Shown here: positions 1 to 8,924 of the stretch, one piece after another
Numbering within the stretch: position 1 is the stretch's first letter
How the letters are laid out: every line of letters starts with the position of its first letter
Source: CAVSRC01 sp963781775
GTDB lineage: Bacteria; Pseudomonadota; Alphaproteobacteria; Rhizobiales; Kaistiaceae
Length of the DNA: 64,000 nt
Direction: 5' to 3'
Assembly (NCBI GenBank): GCA_963781775.1
Contig: CAWAHE010000028.1
Location: 1-64,000, forward strand
The notes under the pieces: generated by a model
What the model saw: only the letters and a program-made list of their open reading frames with translations
What the model was told of the DNA's origin: nothing
The model's database searches: none
Translations under genes and position numbers: made by a program

Positions 1-828
1 CGGTCTGGAACCGCAATCGCGAAAGGACCCGCCTCCTTTCCGAGGCCGGCGCAAAGGTCGCCGCCTCGCCCTCTGCGCTCGCATCCTCCGTGGAAACCGT
101 TATTACCATCCTGACCGACGCTGAGGCGATTGACAGCGTCTATCACGGCCAAAACGGGCTCCTGTCTGGCGACGTCTCCGGCAAGCTCATCATCGAGATG
201 AGCACGGTGCAACCGCAGACCGAGGTGACACTGGCCAATGCGGTCAGAGCCAAGGGCGCCGACTTCGTGGAATGCCCGGTCGGTGGGACGGTCGGACCGG
301 CGCTTTCCGGCAAGCTGCTCGGTCTCGCGGGCGCCGAGCCGGCCGACTACGAGCGCGCGAAGCCGGTGCTCGAACAGTTGTGCCGTCGTGTCGACCGCGT
401 CGGCCCAGTCGGCGGCGGTGCTAGCATGAAGCTCGCTATCAACCTGCCGCTCGCCGTCTATTGGCAGGCGCTCGGCGAAGCCTATTTTCGCTCTGCCGCC
501 ATCTTGGCCTTGACACCACTTTCCTCACCGAATTGTTCGCTGACACGTCCGGCGGCACCAACGTCCTGAAAGCGCGCGGTTCGGCGGTGTCAATGGCCCT
601 GCAGTCAAAGGAACTCCCGGCTCGGCCACCTTCGACTGCGATTCGATCCGCAAGGATTTGCGCACCATGGTGGCCGAAGGAAAGGATCTCGGTATTACCC
701 TGCCGGTCGCGGAGCGCACGCTTTCGATCTACGATCAGGCGAGCGCCGAAGGTTGGGGCGGCAAGGACTGCACCGAATTGCCCGCTTACTGGTTCAGCCA
801 CAACGAAGCGGCCGGGAAGCGGAGGTAG
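1..828 (+). pseudogene. Broken 3-hydroxyisobutyrate dehydrogenase-family gene (5' end outside window)
   Basis: The reading frame entering the window encodes the end of a Rossmann NAD-binding domain followed by the family motif around VECPVGGTV and the catalytic-lysine segment GGGASMKLAINL. The frame then changes twice. At about 485-500 the coding sense moves to the next frame (CRHLGLDTTFLTELFADTSG), and at about 610-618 it moves again (FDCDSIRKDLRTMVAEGKDL) to end at TAG 826-828. Read across both shifts, the C-terminal helical domain of a HIBADH/GarR-like protein is recoverable without a large gap. Two indels within ~130 bp on a mobile island favour true decay, but single-base sequencing errors are possible because similar indels occur elsewhere in the window. 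An intact paralogue starts 4 nt downstream. Confidence 0.8.
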
Positions 829-832
829 TCCA

Positions 833-1735
833 TTGCCCGACACCACTGGCAGCACGGTTGGCCTGATCGGCCTCGGCATTATGGGCTCGGCGATGGGCAA
901 GAACCTCGTCGCCGCTGGTTTCACCGTGGTCGGTCACGACGTGCGGCCTGCGGCCATGGAGACCTTGTCGACTCTGGGCGGGCAGCCCGTCAGGTCGGCC
1001 GCTGAGGTTGGACTCGCCGCAAATATCAGAATTATCTCGCTGCCGGCGCCTTCCGCCCTCGCTGAGGTCGTCGCCGAACTCGAGAAGTTGCCGGCCGCCG
1101 ATCGCGTCGTGGTGGAGACCAGCACATTCACTTTGGAGGACAAAGAAACCGCGCGGCTCAGGTTGGCTGAGGTCGGCATGATCATGCTCGACTGCCCCCT
1201 GTCGGGATCGGGCACACAGGCGCTTGAGCGCGACGTGGTAGTCTACGGCAGCGGCGACAGGGCGGCTTATGACCGCTGTCTGCCGGTCTTCCAGGGGTTC
1301 TCGCGCGCGCCGCACTATCTCGGAGTATTCGGTAACGGCTCCAAGATGAAATACGTCGCCAATTTGATCGTGGCCGTGCACACGGCCGTGGCCGGCGAGG
1401 CTTTCGCACTGGCACGCAGGGCGGGAGTTGATCCCCAGCAGGTGTTCGACGTCGTCAGCGACGGGGCCGCGGGCTCACGCGTGCTTGACGTACGGGGTTC
1501 CCTGCTGGTTGCCGATGACTATCGAACTATCAAGACGATGCCGCTGGAGCTCTGGCGCAAGGACATGCGCATCATAGCTGATTTTGCCAATTCGCTGGAT
1601 TGCCCGACTCCGATGTTTTCGGCGGCGGGCCCGCTGTTCAATGCCGCGGTCGCTTCTGGTCTGGGCGATCAAGACACCGCGGCCGTGGCAGCGGTCATCG
1701 AGTCGATGGCCGGGCTCACCCGCAAGAAGCCATAG
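833..1735 (+). CDS. NAD(P)-dependent 3-hydroxyisobutyrate dehydrogenase-family oxidoreductase
   Basis: About 300 residues, the usual length for beta-hydroxyacid dehydrogenases. The N-terminus carries the dinucleotide motif GLIGLGIMG (about residues 10-18), the middle has the substrate motif DCPLSGSGTQA, and the catalytic-lysine region is GNGSKMKYVANLI. The enzyme should oxidise or reduce a beta-hydroxy acid in the cytoplasm; the substrate cannot be read from sequence. Start chosen at TTG 833 because GGAGG lies 7 nt upstream (821-825) and the Rossmann motif falls at the expected distance. An in-frame extension upstream would overlap the broken paralogue. It is followed after 29 nt by an amidohydrolase, suggesting a small catabolic operon on the island. 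Confidence 0.85.
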   Translation: MPDTTGSTVGLIGLGIMGSAMGKNLVAAGFTVVGHDVRPAAMETLSTLGGQPVRSAAEVGLAANIRIISLPAPSALAEVVAELEKLPAADRVVVETSTFTLEDKETARLRLAEVGMIMLDCPLSGSGTQALERDVVVYGSGDRAAYDRCLPVFQGFSRAPHYLGVFGNGSKMKYVANLIVAVHTAVAGEAFALARRAGVDPQQVFDVVSDGAAGSRVLDVRGSLLVADDYRTIKTMPLELWRKDMRIIADFANSLDCPTPMFSAAGPLFNAAVASGLGDQDTAAVAAVIESMAGLTRKKP

Positions 1736-1764
1736 AGCGTTCCTAGGGACGGAGGGGAAGCGGC

Positions 1765-2655
1765 GTGGAGAGCATACCGACCATCGACGGACATCATCAT
1801 ATCTGGCGGCTGAACGACCTTGCTTGGCTGTCGGGAACGCCGCTGCCCCGGATCTTCGGCCCTTACGAGGCAATTCGCCGCGACTACACGATCGATGAAT
1901 TCCGCTCTGACATCACCGGATGCGACGTGGTCAAGTCGATCTACGTCCAAACGAATTGGCCCGTCGGACACAGCTACGCCGAAGCGAAATGGCTCCAGTC
2001 GGTTGCCGACACGACGGGCTGGCCGCATGCCAATGTCGCGCACGCCGATCTATCCGATCCAGACGTTGGAACCCTGATTGCGCGGCTCGCGAAGCTGCCA
2101 GCAGTTCGCGGTATCCGCCAGCAGATCCACTGGCATGAAAACCCGCAATACCGCTTTGCGCCGCACGCCAAGGTTATGAACGATCCCGACTGGCGGCGCG
2201 GTTTGGCCCATCTCGCCGACCGGGGGCTGCTTTTCGAGATCCAGCTGTTCACTCAGCAGATGCATGACGGCGCCGCACTGGCCCGAGCCTTTCCAGATAC
2301 GACCTTCGTGCTGGAGCACGCCGGCATGCTGGAAGACATGTCGGAGCTCGGCTGGGCGGCGTGGGGCGAGGGCATGAAAACGCTCGCGGCCGAGCCAAAT
2401 ATGAACGTGAAGCTCTCAGGACTTGGAACGTTCGTTCATGCGTGCCGCGCAGATGTAATGGAGCCGATCATTCGCGAGACGGTCGCGATCTTCGGTCCCG
2501 ACCGCTGCATGTACGGATCGAACTTCCCGATCGAGAAGCTGTGGACCGACTACCCAACGCTCTACAGCACATTCCGTGCGGCGATCAAGGATCTGTCGGA
2601 CGAGGACAAGAACGCGATCCTGTACGGCACGGCGGCGCGTCTCTATCGCATCTGA
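1765..2655 (+). CDS. Amidohydrolase-family metal-dependent hydrolase (TIM barrel, amidohydrolase_2 type)
   Basis: A 296-residue single-domain protein with the metal-binding HxH strand near the start (DGHHHIW), a mid-protein HWHENP segment, EHAG in the fifth-strand region, and the conserved closing GPDRCMYGSNFP that supplies the last metal ligand region. This is the pattern of the lactonase/decarboxylase branch of the amidohydrolase superfamily. GTG start with AGGGG-rich ribosome binding site immediately upstream. It lies 29 nt after the HIBADH-like gene and is probably cotranscribed; together they look like a peripheral catabolic module acting on a lactone or carboxylate. The substrate is not identifiable. 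Confidence 0.85.
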   Translation: MESIPTIDGHHHIWRLNDLAWLSGTPLPRIFGPYEAIRRDYTIDEFRSDITGCDVVKSIYVQTNWPVGHSYAEAKWLQSVADTTGWPHANVAHADLSDPDVGTLIARLAKLPAVRGIRQQIHWHENPQYRFAPHAKVMNDPDWRRGLAHLADRGLLFEIQLFTQQMHDGAALARAFPDTTFVLEHAGMLEDMSELGWAAWGEGMKTLAAEPNMNVKLSGLGTFVHACRADVMEPIIRETVAIFGPDRCMYGSNFPIEKLWTDYPTLYSTFRAAIKDLSDEDKNAILYGTAARLYRI

Positions 2656-3434
2656 GCTTATCGATCTCGACCGGCGCAACGGCGCAACACGATCGTCGAC
2701 CCAGACGGCAAGGTCCGTGATCTGTCTTTGGTGGTGACGGACTGCCAGGGCCACGCCGGGCGAAAACTTGCTTTCCCGAATCCGCGACTTCGATCACGCA
2801 GAGCAGGCCCAGCGCGTCGAGCACCGGACTTTGGACGGGGCTGTTTGTTCACTACTGATCTGAAGAGTGCCCGCGGATGGCGGACGTCGCCGAGAGTATC
2901 GTTCGCCCGCCGCCGCGTCGTATCGCAGGAGGGGATTGCTCCGCTACAACCAGGCTACTTCCTACTGACCACTCGCGCTTTGATCTTTCTTGCGCGGGTC
3001 TAAAGCGAAGGACTCCCGGATGGTTTCGATCGGCACCGCATCGGCGAGCAAAAAGTGCTCTCTACAAAGCTTTAGTGTCTTTGTGGTAGCGGCGACTAGG
3101 CGCCTGAGATAATTGCGCAGATTTGACCCGACGAATACTCTCACGGGATCTCCTTCGGCCGCCATGAATCTCCGGACGACGCAGATCGGTGCTACGTCTC
3201 AGCGACCGCATCCTCAGTCAATCGACGCATAGCCATGTGAGTCGCGGTTTTCTCCCGGACTGTCAATTCGCTTCAATCCCAGCCAGCCAGGCAGATCAAG
3301 CACGGCGAGTGGGACCCGTTTGTCAATGACCCAGGAGAGCACTGCAGATCCCAGAAAGCAAATCAATGGAAGATCAGGATGGCCTTTCATGAGGCTCAGC
3401 ATGGCGATTTTGATGCCTTTCGCCAACCTCGCCG
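2656..3434. other. Non-coding or degraded stretch on the island
   Basis: No reading frame here shows a recognisable domain, a convincing start site, or the third-position bias of its neighbours. Short frames on both strands exist but look accidental. Base composition is less GC-rich than the core genome further right. It probably represents decayed accessory DNA between the catabolic pair and the recombination genes. Confidence 0.5.
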
Positions 3435-3590
3435 TAGCCTTGAAATCGTCGAGTGCGATACGTCGCAAGACCGGCCAATGTCGACTAGTGGCTCACCCGC
3501 GTCGCGACGGGCAAGTGCCTCTTTTCGCTGACGCGGCGTGAGGTTGGGCTTCCACCCCATTCGAACACCTCTCGCCTGCTCACCGCTCTT
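3435..3590 (-). pseudogene. C-terminal remnant of a serine resolvase/invertase (HTH_7 domain)
   Basis: On the minus strand about 52 codons read as the helix-turn-helix tail of a Tn3-family serine recombinase: RGVRMGWKPNLT, then RQRKEALARRDAGEPL and DVSHSTISRL, which matches the normal end of such proteins. Nothing upstream in this frame or the neighbouring frames restores the catalytic serine domain, and the frame runs on past the usual terminus. It is therefore a fragment left by an old transposon or invertase. Confidence 0.75.
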
Positions 3591-3660
3591 TCGCGTGAAT
3601 GCCCTAGTCTCTGCGACTGATCGTGGCATGTGGCACAACCGACTTTGCCGCAAGCGGACC

Positions 3661-4332
3661 TCAACCTTTCGATCCGCGGCTAGCCGCGCGGGCCTTGGGG
3701 CTTCGAGGCAGGGCCCGCTTGGCAGCCTCCAAAGCCGCGACCAATCGATCGACCTCACCAACTTCCACCAGCGTCCCCGCAACCTCAACCCGATCGCCAG
3801 TGATCGAGACCCGAAATGGCTCAGTCCCAATCGGCCCCCCCTGCCCTGATCCAGTCTTCTCCCCGGCCGACAGCCTCCCACCGTGGCGAACAAAATCGAT
3901 CGAGCTCCGAAAGCCGCTGACGACTTTCGGAATTGCAGTCGGCGAAAACCCCGACCCGGCTAGGTAAGCTGCCAAATCGTCGGGGCTAGGATCTTGACCT
4001 CGAAAAGCCCCCCAAAGCTCTGCGAAGATGTTTGGCCGCTTGACGGCTTCCTCCAGGGCGGTCTGACGGTCGCTGGCCGACTTGCCGTCGATCAGCCGGA
4101 CGGCCAGCCGGGAGACTCGATAGACCTGACCGGTCTTCTCGACCAACCCATATTTCCGGACGGCCGACACGACCCCGACCGAGACCCCATTGGCGCCTGC
4201 GAAACCCAGGCCGTGAAAGGCTTGATCACGGCTGACCGGTTTTTGAGCGGCGACTTCGTAGAGCTTCTCAACCCGGCCGATCGCCTCTGGGAGGGAGATG
4301 GCCGGGTAGGCGCGGCTTCGAGTGCGGGGCAT
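3661..4332 (-). CDS. Hypothetical protein of the island
   Basis: A 223-residue soluble protein that I do not recognise. Start chosen at ATG 4332 because an AGGA motif lies about 10 nt upstream and the frame above it has unlikely composition. The first ~100 residues are rich in short helices and could form a winged-helix-like fold (SRDQAFHGLGF then VVSAVRKYGLVEK). The last ~40 residues contain a likely coiled segment (VDRLVAALEAAKRAL) and a basic tail. It is transcribed divergently from the excisionase/integrase pair, which is a common position for an island regulator or accessory protein, but no function can be claimed. Confidence 0.6.
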   Translation of the reverse strand: MPRTRSRAYPAISLPEAIGRVEKLYEVAAQKPVSRDQAFHGLGFAGANGVSVGVVSAVRKYGLVEKTGQVYRVSRLAVRLIDGKSASDRQTALEEAVKRPNIFAELWGAFRGQDPSPDDLAAYLAGSGFSPTAIPKVVSGFRSSIDFVRHGGRLSAGEKTGSGQGGPIGTEPFRVSITGDRVEVAGTLVEVGEVDRLVAALEAAKRALPRSPKARAASRGSKG

Positions 4333-4443
4333 CGATCGATATCCTCGGGCTCTTCGTGACCGAATAGCCTTGACTTGTTTGCCTATGACAAAATAGATAA
4401 AACTGATAAAATTTGCGTAGTCAAGTCCCTCGGCTTTCATACC

Positions 4444-4809
4444 ATGGCTCAAACAATTCCGTCCCGCGATCAGATCGGCCCCGACACCCCTTTGCGCCTG
4501 TCGGTGGCCGCAGTGGTGGCTTTCCCCGACGGATCGATTTCGGCTTCGGGCCTGCGCCGGGAAGGTCTGCGCGGTCGGCTGTTGATCGAGCGGATAGCCG
4601 GAAAGGACTTCACGACCTTGGCCAGCATCGAACGGATGAGGGAACTATGCCGCGTAGAACCAAAGGAGCTCGGCTCTGGCTTCGGCCGGAACGCCGCGAC
4701 CAGTCAGGCCAACTCATCGCTCGGTCAACCTGGGTCATCCTCGACGGTGGCAAGCAGTTCGCCACGGGATGCCCTGCGAGCCAAGCTCGCGCGGCGGAAG
4801 AGCGACTAG
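4444..4809 (+). CDS. Excisionase-like small protein overlapping the integrase
   Basis: A 121-residue protein with an N-terminal half typical of small proteins that precede tyrosine integrases in rhizobial islands. A hydrophobic core (LRLSVAAVVAFPDGSI) is followed by GLRREGLRGRLLIERI and FTTLASIERMRELCRV, resembling a MerR/excisionase winged-helix unit in which a residue set chooses whether DNA is bent. The C-terminal ~40 residues are Ser/Ala-rich and encoded in the region shared with the integrase. Its last ~163 nt overlap the integrase gene in another frame, so the two are likely translationally linked. Function as recombination directionality factor is an inference from position and similarity. 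Confidence 0.7.
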   Translation: MAQTIPSRDQIGPDTPLRLSVAAVVAFPDGSISASGLRREGLRGRLLIERIAGKDFTTLASIERMRELCRVEPKELGSGFGRNAATSQANSSLGQPGSSSTVASSSPRDALRAKLARRKSD

Positions 4810-5843
4810 CCGCTCACATCGCCGCGAAGTACCGCCCTCTGCGGCGCGAGCGCGACATCGACACCATCGACGTCGCGGATGTCCTGTCAATTTACGATGA
4901 CGATCGTGGGCCTCGGCTCGCGGACCGAACCAAGGCAGATCAGCGGCTGGCGCGGCTCAACGAGTTTTGGGGTGGAAAGGTCCTAGCCGAGGTCAACGGC
5001 GCGACCTGTCGCGAATACATAGCCTGGCGAAAGTCGGTGGCCGGCGCCCGTCGTGACCTCGAAGACCTTCGGGCGGCGATTAACCACCACGCCAATGAAG
5101 GATACCATCGCGGGATTGTCGGGGTACCCCTGCCACCAAAAGGAAAGCCGCGAGATCGGTGGCTTACCAGGCAGGAGGCGGCGAGCTTGCTTTGGACCTG
5201 CTGGCGGACCCGCGAAGTTCAGGTTCACCAGACCGCAGGCCTTACTCAACTGGCCGTCCCGACCGACAAGCGCCCACTCCGTCACTTGATCCCGTTCCTG
5301 CTGTTTGGTCTCTATACCGGCACTCGGGCCAGCGCGATCCTGGCCGCCTCATTCAATCGCGGGATGAGCCGCTCCTTTGTCGACCTCGAAGGGGGCATTT
5401 TCTATCGGCTGGCCGAGGGCCATCGGGAAACGAACAAGCGACAGCCGCCCGTTCCGATCCCACCCCGTCTCCTTGCCCACCTCCGTCGATGGCGCAGCCG
5501 GGGCGTCTTACGAGACCACTTGGTCGAGTGGCAAGGCCAGCCCGTCAGGTCGATCAAGACCGGTTTTGCAACGGCGGTCAAAAGAGCGCGACTGTCTGGT
5601 CGGGTCACCCCACACACCCTCCGGCACACCGCGGCGACCTGGCTAATGCATGCTGGGGTCGACAAGTGGGAGGCCGCGGGGTTTCTCGGGATGAGCGTCG
5701 AAATGCTCGATCGGGTCTATGGACATCACCACCCCGACCATTTGCGGAGCGCTGCCCGGGCGATTAGCTATCGTCCACGGTCAGTTGAAACGTTGGTTAT
5801 TCCGTTGGTTGAACGACCGCCAGCACTATCAGACAACAACTAA
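4647..5843 (+). CDS. int: Tyrosine-type site-specific recombinase (phage/island integrase)
   Basis: A 398-residue integrase. The N-terminal ~70 residues hold an arm-type DNA-binding region, residues roughly 80-160 a SAM-like core-binding domain, and the C-terminal half the catalytic domain: FGLYTGTRASAIL (first Arg), HTLRHTAATWLMHAGV (His-x-x-Arg), then GHHHPDHL with the terminal His, preceded by VYGHH where the Tyr of the nucleophile region lies. Start at ATG 4647 is supported by GAGGGA just upstream; an in-frame extension further upstream lies inside the excisionase-like gene and is unlikely. The stop is 14 nt from the 3' end of a tRNA gene, the classic placement for an enzyme that integrates at that tRNA. 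Confidence 0.92.
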   Translation: MPRRTKGARLWLRPERRDQSGQLIARSTWVILDGGKQFATGCPASQARAAEERLAAHIAAKYRPLRRERDIDTIDVADVLSIYDDDRGPRLADRTKADQRLARLNEFWGGKVLAEVNGATCREYIAWRKSVAGARRDLEDLRAAINHHANEGYHRGIVGVPLPPKGKPRDRWLTRQEAASLLWTCWRTREVQVHQTAGLTQLAVPTDKRPLRHLIPFLLFGLYTGTRASAILAASFNRGMSRSFVDLEGGIFYRLAEGHRETNKRQPPVPIPPRLLAHLRRWRSRGVLRDHLVEWQGQPVRSIKTGFATAVKRARLSGRVTPHTLRHTAATWLMHAGVDKWEAAGFLGMSVEMLDRVYGHHHPDHLRSAARAISYRPRSVETLVIPLVERPPALSDNN

Positions 5844-5857
5844 ATCGTTGAAGGGTG

Positions 5858-5933
5858 TGGTGGGCCCGGCAGGACTCGAACCTGCAACCAGATCGTTATG
5901 AGCGACCGGCTCTAACCATTGAGCTACAGGCCC
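5858..5933 (-). tRNA. tRNA with CAU anticodon (Ile2 favoured over elongator Met), probable island attachment site
   Basis: The minus strand folds into a full cloverleaf with encoded CCA. The acceptor stem GGGCCTG pairs with CGGGCCC, with one wobble. The D arm is GCTC/GAGC, the anticodon stem GGTCG/CGATC with loop CTCATAA, and the T arm contains GGTTCGAGTCC. The short D loop (AATGGTTA) resembles tRNA-Ile2, whose CAU becomes lysidine-modified, rather than elongator tRNA-Met, but this cannot be settled by eye. The 3' end faces the integrase, so the tRNA 3' half is the likely attB/attR. No second copy of the tRNA 3' end was seen to the left within the window. Confidence 0.93.
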
Positions 5934-6051
5934 GGAAAGCTTGAGGGCCGGTATACAATACTGGCTGCGGACGGCAAAGCGGCCGTATTGCGGTCGCTTT
6001 TGGCGGCCAGCGTCCCGCCCCAAGCGACATCGGACCCCAAGGAGACCCAAC

Positions 6052-6762
6052 ATGAAATCATGGCTTGCCGCGCTGGCCGCGACCGCGACGCTGGCGCTGA
6101 CCCCGGCGCTGGCGCAGGCGGACGCGCCGCCCGTCCCCCAGCTTCAGGCGAACGGCGACGGCGAGGTGCTGGTGACGCCCGACATCGCCATCGTCAATAT
6201 CGGCGTGACCTCGCGCGCCACCGACGCGGCCGCGGCACTCGCCGCCAACTCGGCCGATCTCACCAAGGTGATCGACGCGATCAAGGCGGCCGGCGTCGCC
6301 GAGAAGGACATCGGCACCTCGGGCTTCAACATCAACCCGGTTTACCGGCAGACCGACCAGCCGAGCGACCAGCCGCCGGCGATCATCGGCTACGAGGTGT
6401 CGAACCAGGTGCGGGTGACCATCCGCGACGTGAAGAGCTCGGGCGGCATCCTCGACGCGGTGGTCAAGGCCGGCGCCAACCAGGTGTATGGCATCGCCTT
6501 CGACATCGCCGACCGCAAGGCGGCGGCCGAGGGCGCGATCAAGGCGGCGATCGCCGACGCGCGCGCCAAGGCCGAGCTGATGGCGGAAGCGGCGGGCGTG
6601 CGCCTGGTGCGCATCCTGTCGATCAACGCCAATGAGAACGGCGGCGGCGGCGTCCCGGTGTTCGCGCGCATGGACATGAAGGCGGCGCCGGCGCCGGTGA
6701 TGCCGGGCGAGCGTCCGGTCTCGGCCAACGCCTCGATCACGTGGGAGATCGCGCCGAAATAG
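6052..6762 (+). CDS. SIMPL domain-containing periplasmic protein
   Basis: A 236-residue exported protein with a clear signal peptide (ATATLALTPALAQA, cleavage near residue 23) and a SIMPL/DUF541 domain covering the rest. Family hallmarks are visible: the opening GDGEVLVTPDIAIVNIGV strand, the KDIGTSGFNINPVY segment, and the later KAAIADARAKAELMAEAAGV helix. Family members form oligomeric rings in the periplasm or outer membrane and have been linked to oxidative stress, though the biochemical activity is unclear. ATG 6052 is preceded by AAGGAG at 6039-6044. It stands alone between the tRNA and a repeat-rich gap. Confidence 0.9.
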   Translation: MKSWLAALAATATLALTPALAQADAPPVPQLQANGDGEVLVTPDIAIVNIGVTSRATDAAAALAANSADLTKVIDAIKAAGVAEKDIGTSGFNINPVYRQTDQPSDQPPAIIGYEVSNQVRVTIRDVKSSGGILDAVVKAGANQVYGIAFDIADRKAAAEGAIKAAIADARAKAELMAEAAGVRLVRILSINANENGGGGVPVFARMDMKAAPAPVMPGERPVSANASITWEIAPK

Positions 6763-7619
6763 CGATCCGAGGGGCTACGCCTGAGCCACACCCCCCTCCC
6801 TTCGCGCCTAACCTCGCTCCGCTCGCCAAGGCGCAAAGCCCTCCCCCGCAAGGGTGGAGGGAAGCCCGCGGAAAATCGGTGCGTGACACATGCGCCAGAT
6901 CCCGTTGCTGACGTCCTCTCCCCCCTTGCGGGGGAGAGACAGAGAGGGGGGTATGGGCACACCTCCTCGTTTCCACGACCGCGTGCGGCCTGGATCATGA
7001 TCCTTCTCCGTCCCTTCCCTGTCCGGCCTTCGGCCGTCCTCGCCTCTTCCAGTTTCGCTTCGCGTCCGCAGACGAGACGAAGGGGTGGCGGGCGCTCGAA
7101 GAACGCCAATCCGGTAGTCCGTAGGGACGCTCATCCGAGCGCCCGCCGCGACGACTTTTCACCTCCGCTACTCGCGCTCCACCGGGCGAACGGTGCGCTG
7201 CCGGCTCATCACCGGATCGCTGCCTGGCCCCTCGCCTTGGAAAGCGAGGTTTTGAACCCGCCCGGCTTAAGGTGGGCTCATGTGCCACAGCCGGTCGTAG
7301 TGCCGGCGGACGAGCTTACGCGGAGGCGTCCCGGGGCACCGGGTTGCGAACCCGGCCGGCAAGGTTGCCCTCGCCGGCGCCTCTTGCGAGGCAGCCGCAG
7401 GCGCCGCACCAGCCGACGCCGGAGACGTTCCGGTATCGGCCACCTCAAGACTTGAGTCCGCCCCACGCAACGAACGCCTCGAGCGCGCCCCTTCGCGGGC
7501 AGGGATGCGAACCAATATGGGGGCAGCTCAGAGAGCGGGGATAAGTTTTTTTAGGCGAAGCGATGGTGATACCCGCGGAGCAGGAAAGCGAAGCGGCCAC
7601 CCATCGACGGGGTTCGCCG
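6763..7619. repeat. Long intergenic stretch with palindromic repeats
   Basis: About 850 bp without a credible gene. It contains G/C-rich hairpins, including a near-perfect palindrome at 6916-6938 (CTCTCC...GGAGAG) and another at about 6839-6861, members of a family that recurs in other gaps here. The right half (about 7200-7520) is rich in short palindromes such as CCGGGTTGCGAACCCGG, but no tRNA cloverleaf could be built. Read-through frames on both strands have repetitive, low-complexity translations. Confidence 0.6.
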
Positions 7620-8591
7620 TCATGACGGCTGCCCCGCACCCATTCGGCGTCTTAGCGTTTCCGAAGGACGCTCGCCATAGGTTCGCCGATAGAAACCTGC
7701 GAACCGGCCAAGTTCCCAAAATCCGTGATCCAGCGCCACATCGGTAACACGGGCGGTAGTTGGATCGCAGTGCAGGAGCGCCTCGCGAACCTTGTGGAGC
7801 CGGTAGTACATCAGATAGTGGGCCGGGCCCATGCCCACCGTGTCCTGAAAGGCACGCTGGACCGTCCGCAGCGGCAGGCCCAGACCCATGCACAAATCAA
7901 TCACGTGCAACCGCTGCGGTTGTGCGCCGTCCAGCCAATCCTCGGCGCGACGGACCGTGGCGCTCTTGGGTTCGACCGCAAGGCCATCCGGTGAGCTCTC
8001 ACCATATGCGGCAACGAGCAGGTAAGGATAGAGCAACGACCGTTTGAGCAACTGGACACGTGTTGGGCTGAGGATGTTGTCGGCTTGGAATGCCACCCTG
8101 CTCAGCCTCCTCATTGCATCGCACACGAACGCTGCAATTTCCGGCGAAGGACGGATGTGATCATTCCGTTCGATCAACGTGTCGGTGCGCGTTAATCCAT
8201 CGGCAACCCCGGTCTGTTCCAACGCGGCGCGATCCATCGAAAGGGCGGCGTACTCGAAGGTGCCCCCCATGCTGCCGAAATGCTCCGCGCGCGGCTGCAA
8301 GAGGGAGAAGTCTCCCGGCAGTGCTTCGTTCGATCCGAAATGGGCCGTGCCACGCTTGCTGAAATGGATTCCCAACAGAACCTGATTTTCGTGAGCGGTG
8401 CCGCGATATCGATGGTCCGACTGAAACTCACCAGCCGTGAAGCTGAAGTCGTCGCCGATCAAAGCATCTGTGCGGCACGAGAACGAGCCCGAGCGCAAGG
8501 GTATGATCTCGAGTCCGACACCACGTATCTGGGATTGCAAATCCTCGAAATTGGTCAGCGCGTTGCTGAACCTCGAAATCTGAGTCTCCAT
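7620..8591 (-). CDS. AraC-family transcriptional regulator
   Basis: A 323-residue regulator. The last ~100 residues form the two-helix-turn-helix AraC domain: DLCMGLGLPLRTVQRAF in the first unit, then VTDVALDHGFWELGRFAGFY and the closing RTYGERPSETLRRR. The N-terminal ~200 residues resemble the AraC_binding_2 type of sensor. The gene is divergent from the carboxylesterase, so it is the obvious candidate regulator of that gene; the 333 bp between them would contain both promoters. The inducer is unknown. Confidence 0.9.
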   Translation of the reverse strand: METQISRFSNALTNFEDLQSQIRGVGLEIIPLRSGSFSCRTDALIGDDFSFTAGEFQSDHRYRGTAHENQVLLGIHFSKRGTAHFGSNEALPGDFSLLQPRAEHFGSMGGTFEYAALSMDRAALEQTGVADGLTRTDTLIERNDHIRPSPEIAAFVCDAMRRLSRVAFQADNILSPTRVQLLKRSLLYPYLLVAAYGESSPDGLAVEPKSATVRRAEDWLDGAQPQRLHVIDLCMGLGLPLRTVQRAFQDTVGMGPAHYLMYYRLHKVREALLHCDPTTARVTDVALDHGFWELGRFAGFYRRTYGERPSETLRRRMGAGQPS

Positions 8592-8924
8592 TCAATGCCT
8601 CCCTGAGCGACAGCGACTCGCTCGAACCGGCACGCAATGAACCTCTGGACGATTTTAGGCGAGTTCGCTTCGACTTCCTCGCTTCGGCCGTTATGTGCAC
8701 CGAAGGGTAGCGTTTCAACTTGGCGCATTTTGCATAGCCCGCGCACAACCGACAATCCTATGTTGGCAACATTGCGACCAAAGGGTTTAGCCGTCGGCAC
8801 ATCGTCAAGGCGCTGGTCAGGACAAGCGACCCGGCACCATCGCCGGACGAAGCGCCAACAAACCGAATGCCGGGTAGGACAGACCTCTCGAATTCGCAAA
8901 GCGGTGTTGGAGGAGGAAACTGCC
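8592..8924. promoter_or_regulatory. Shared divergent regulatory region of the AraC regulator and carboxylesterase
   Basis: The 333 bp between the two divergent start codons hold no gene and should carry both promoters and any AraC-type operator. The strongest visible signal is the purine-rich ribosome binding site GGAGGAGGAA directly before the esterase start. No repeated operator half-sites could be identified with confidence. Confidence 0.4.

Noticed and set aside
2656..3434. Small genes between the amidohydrolase and the resolvase remnant
   Set aside because: Frames of 65-90 codons on both strands lack start sites, domains and codon bias.
7200..7330. Serine-tRNA-like anticodon arm (CTCGC...GCGAG around TTGGAAA) in the repeat-rich gap
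   Set aside because: The loop has eight bases and no acceptor, D or T arm with correct spacing could be built on either strand.
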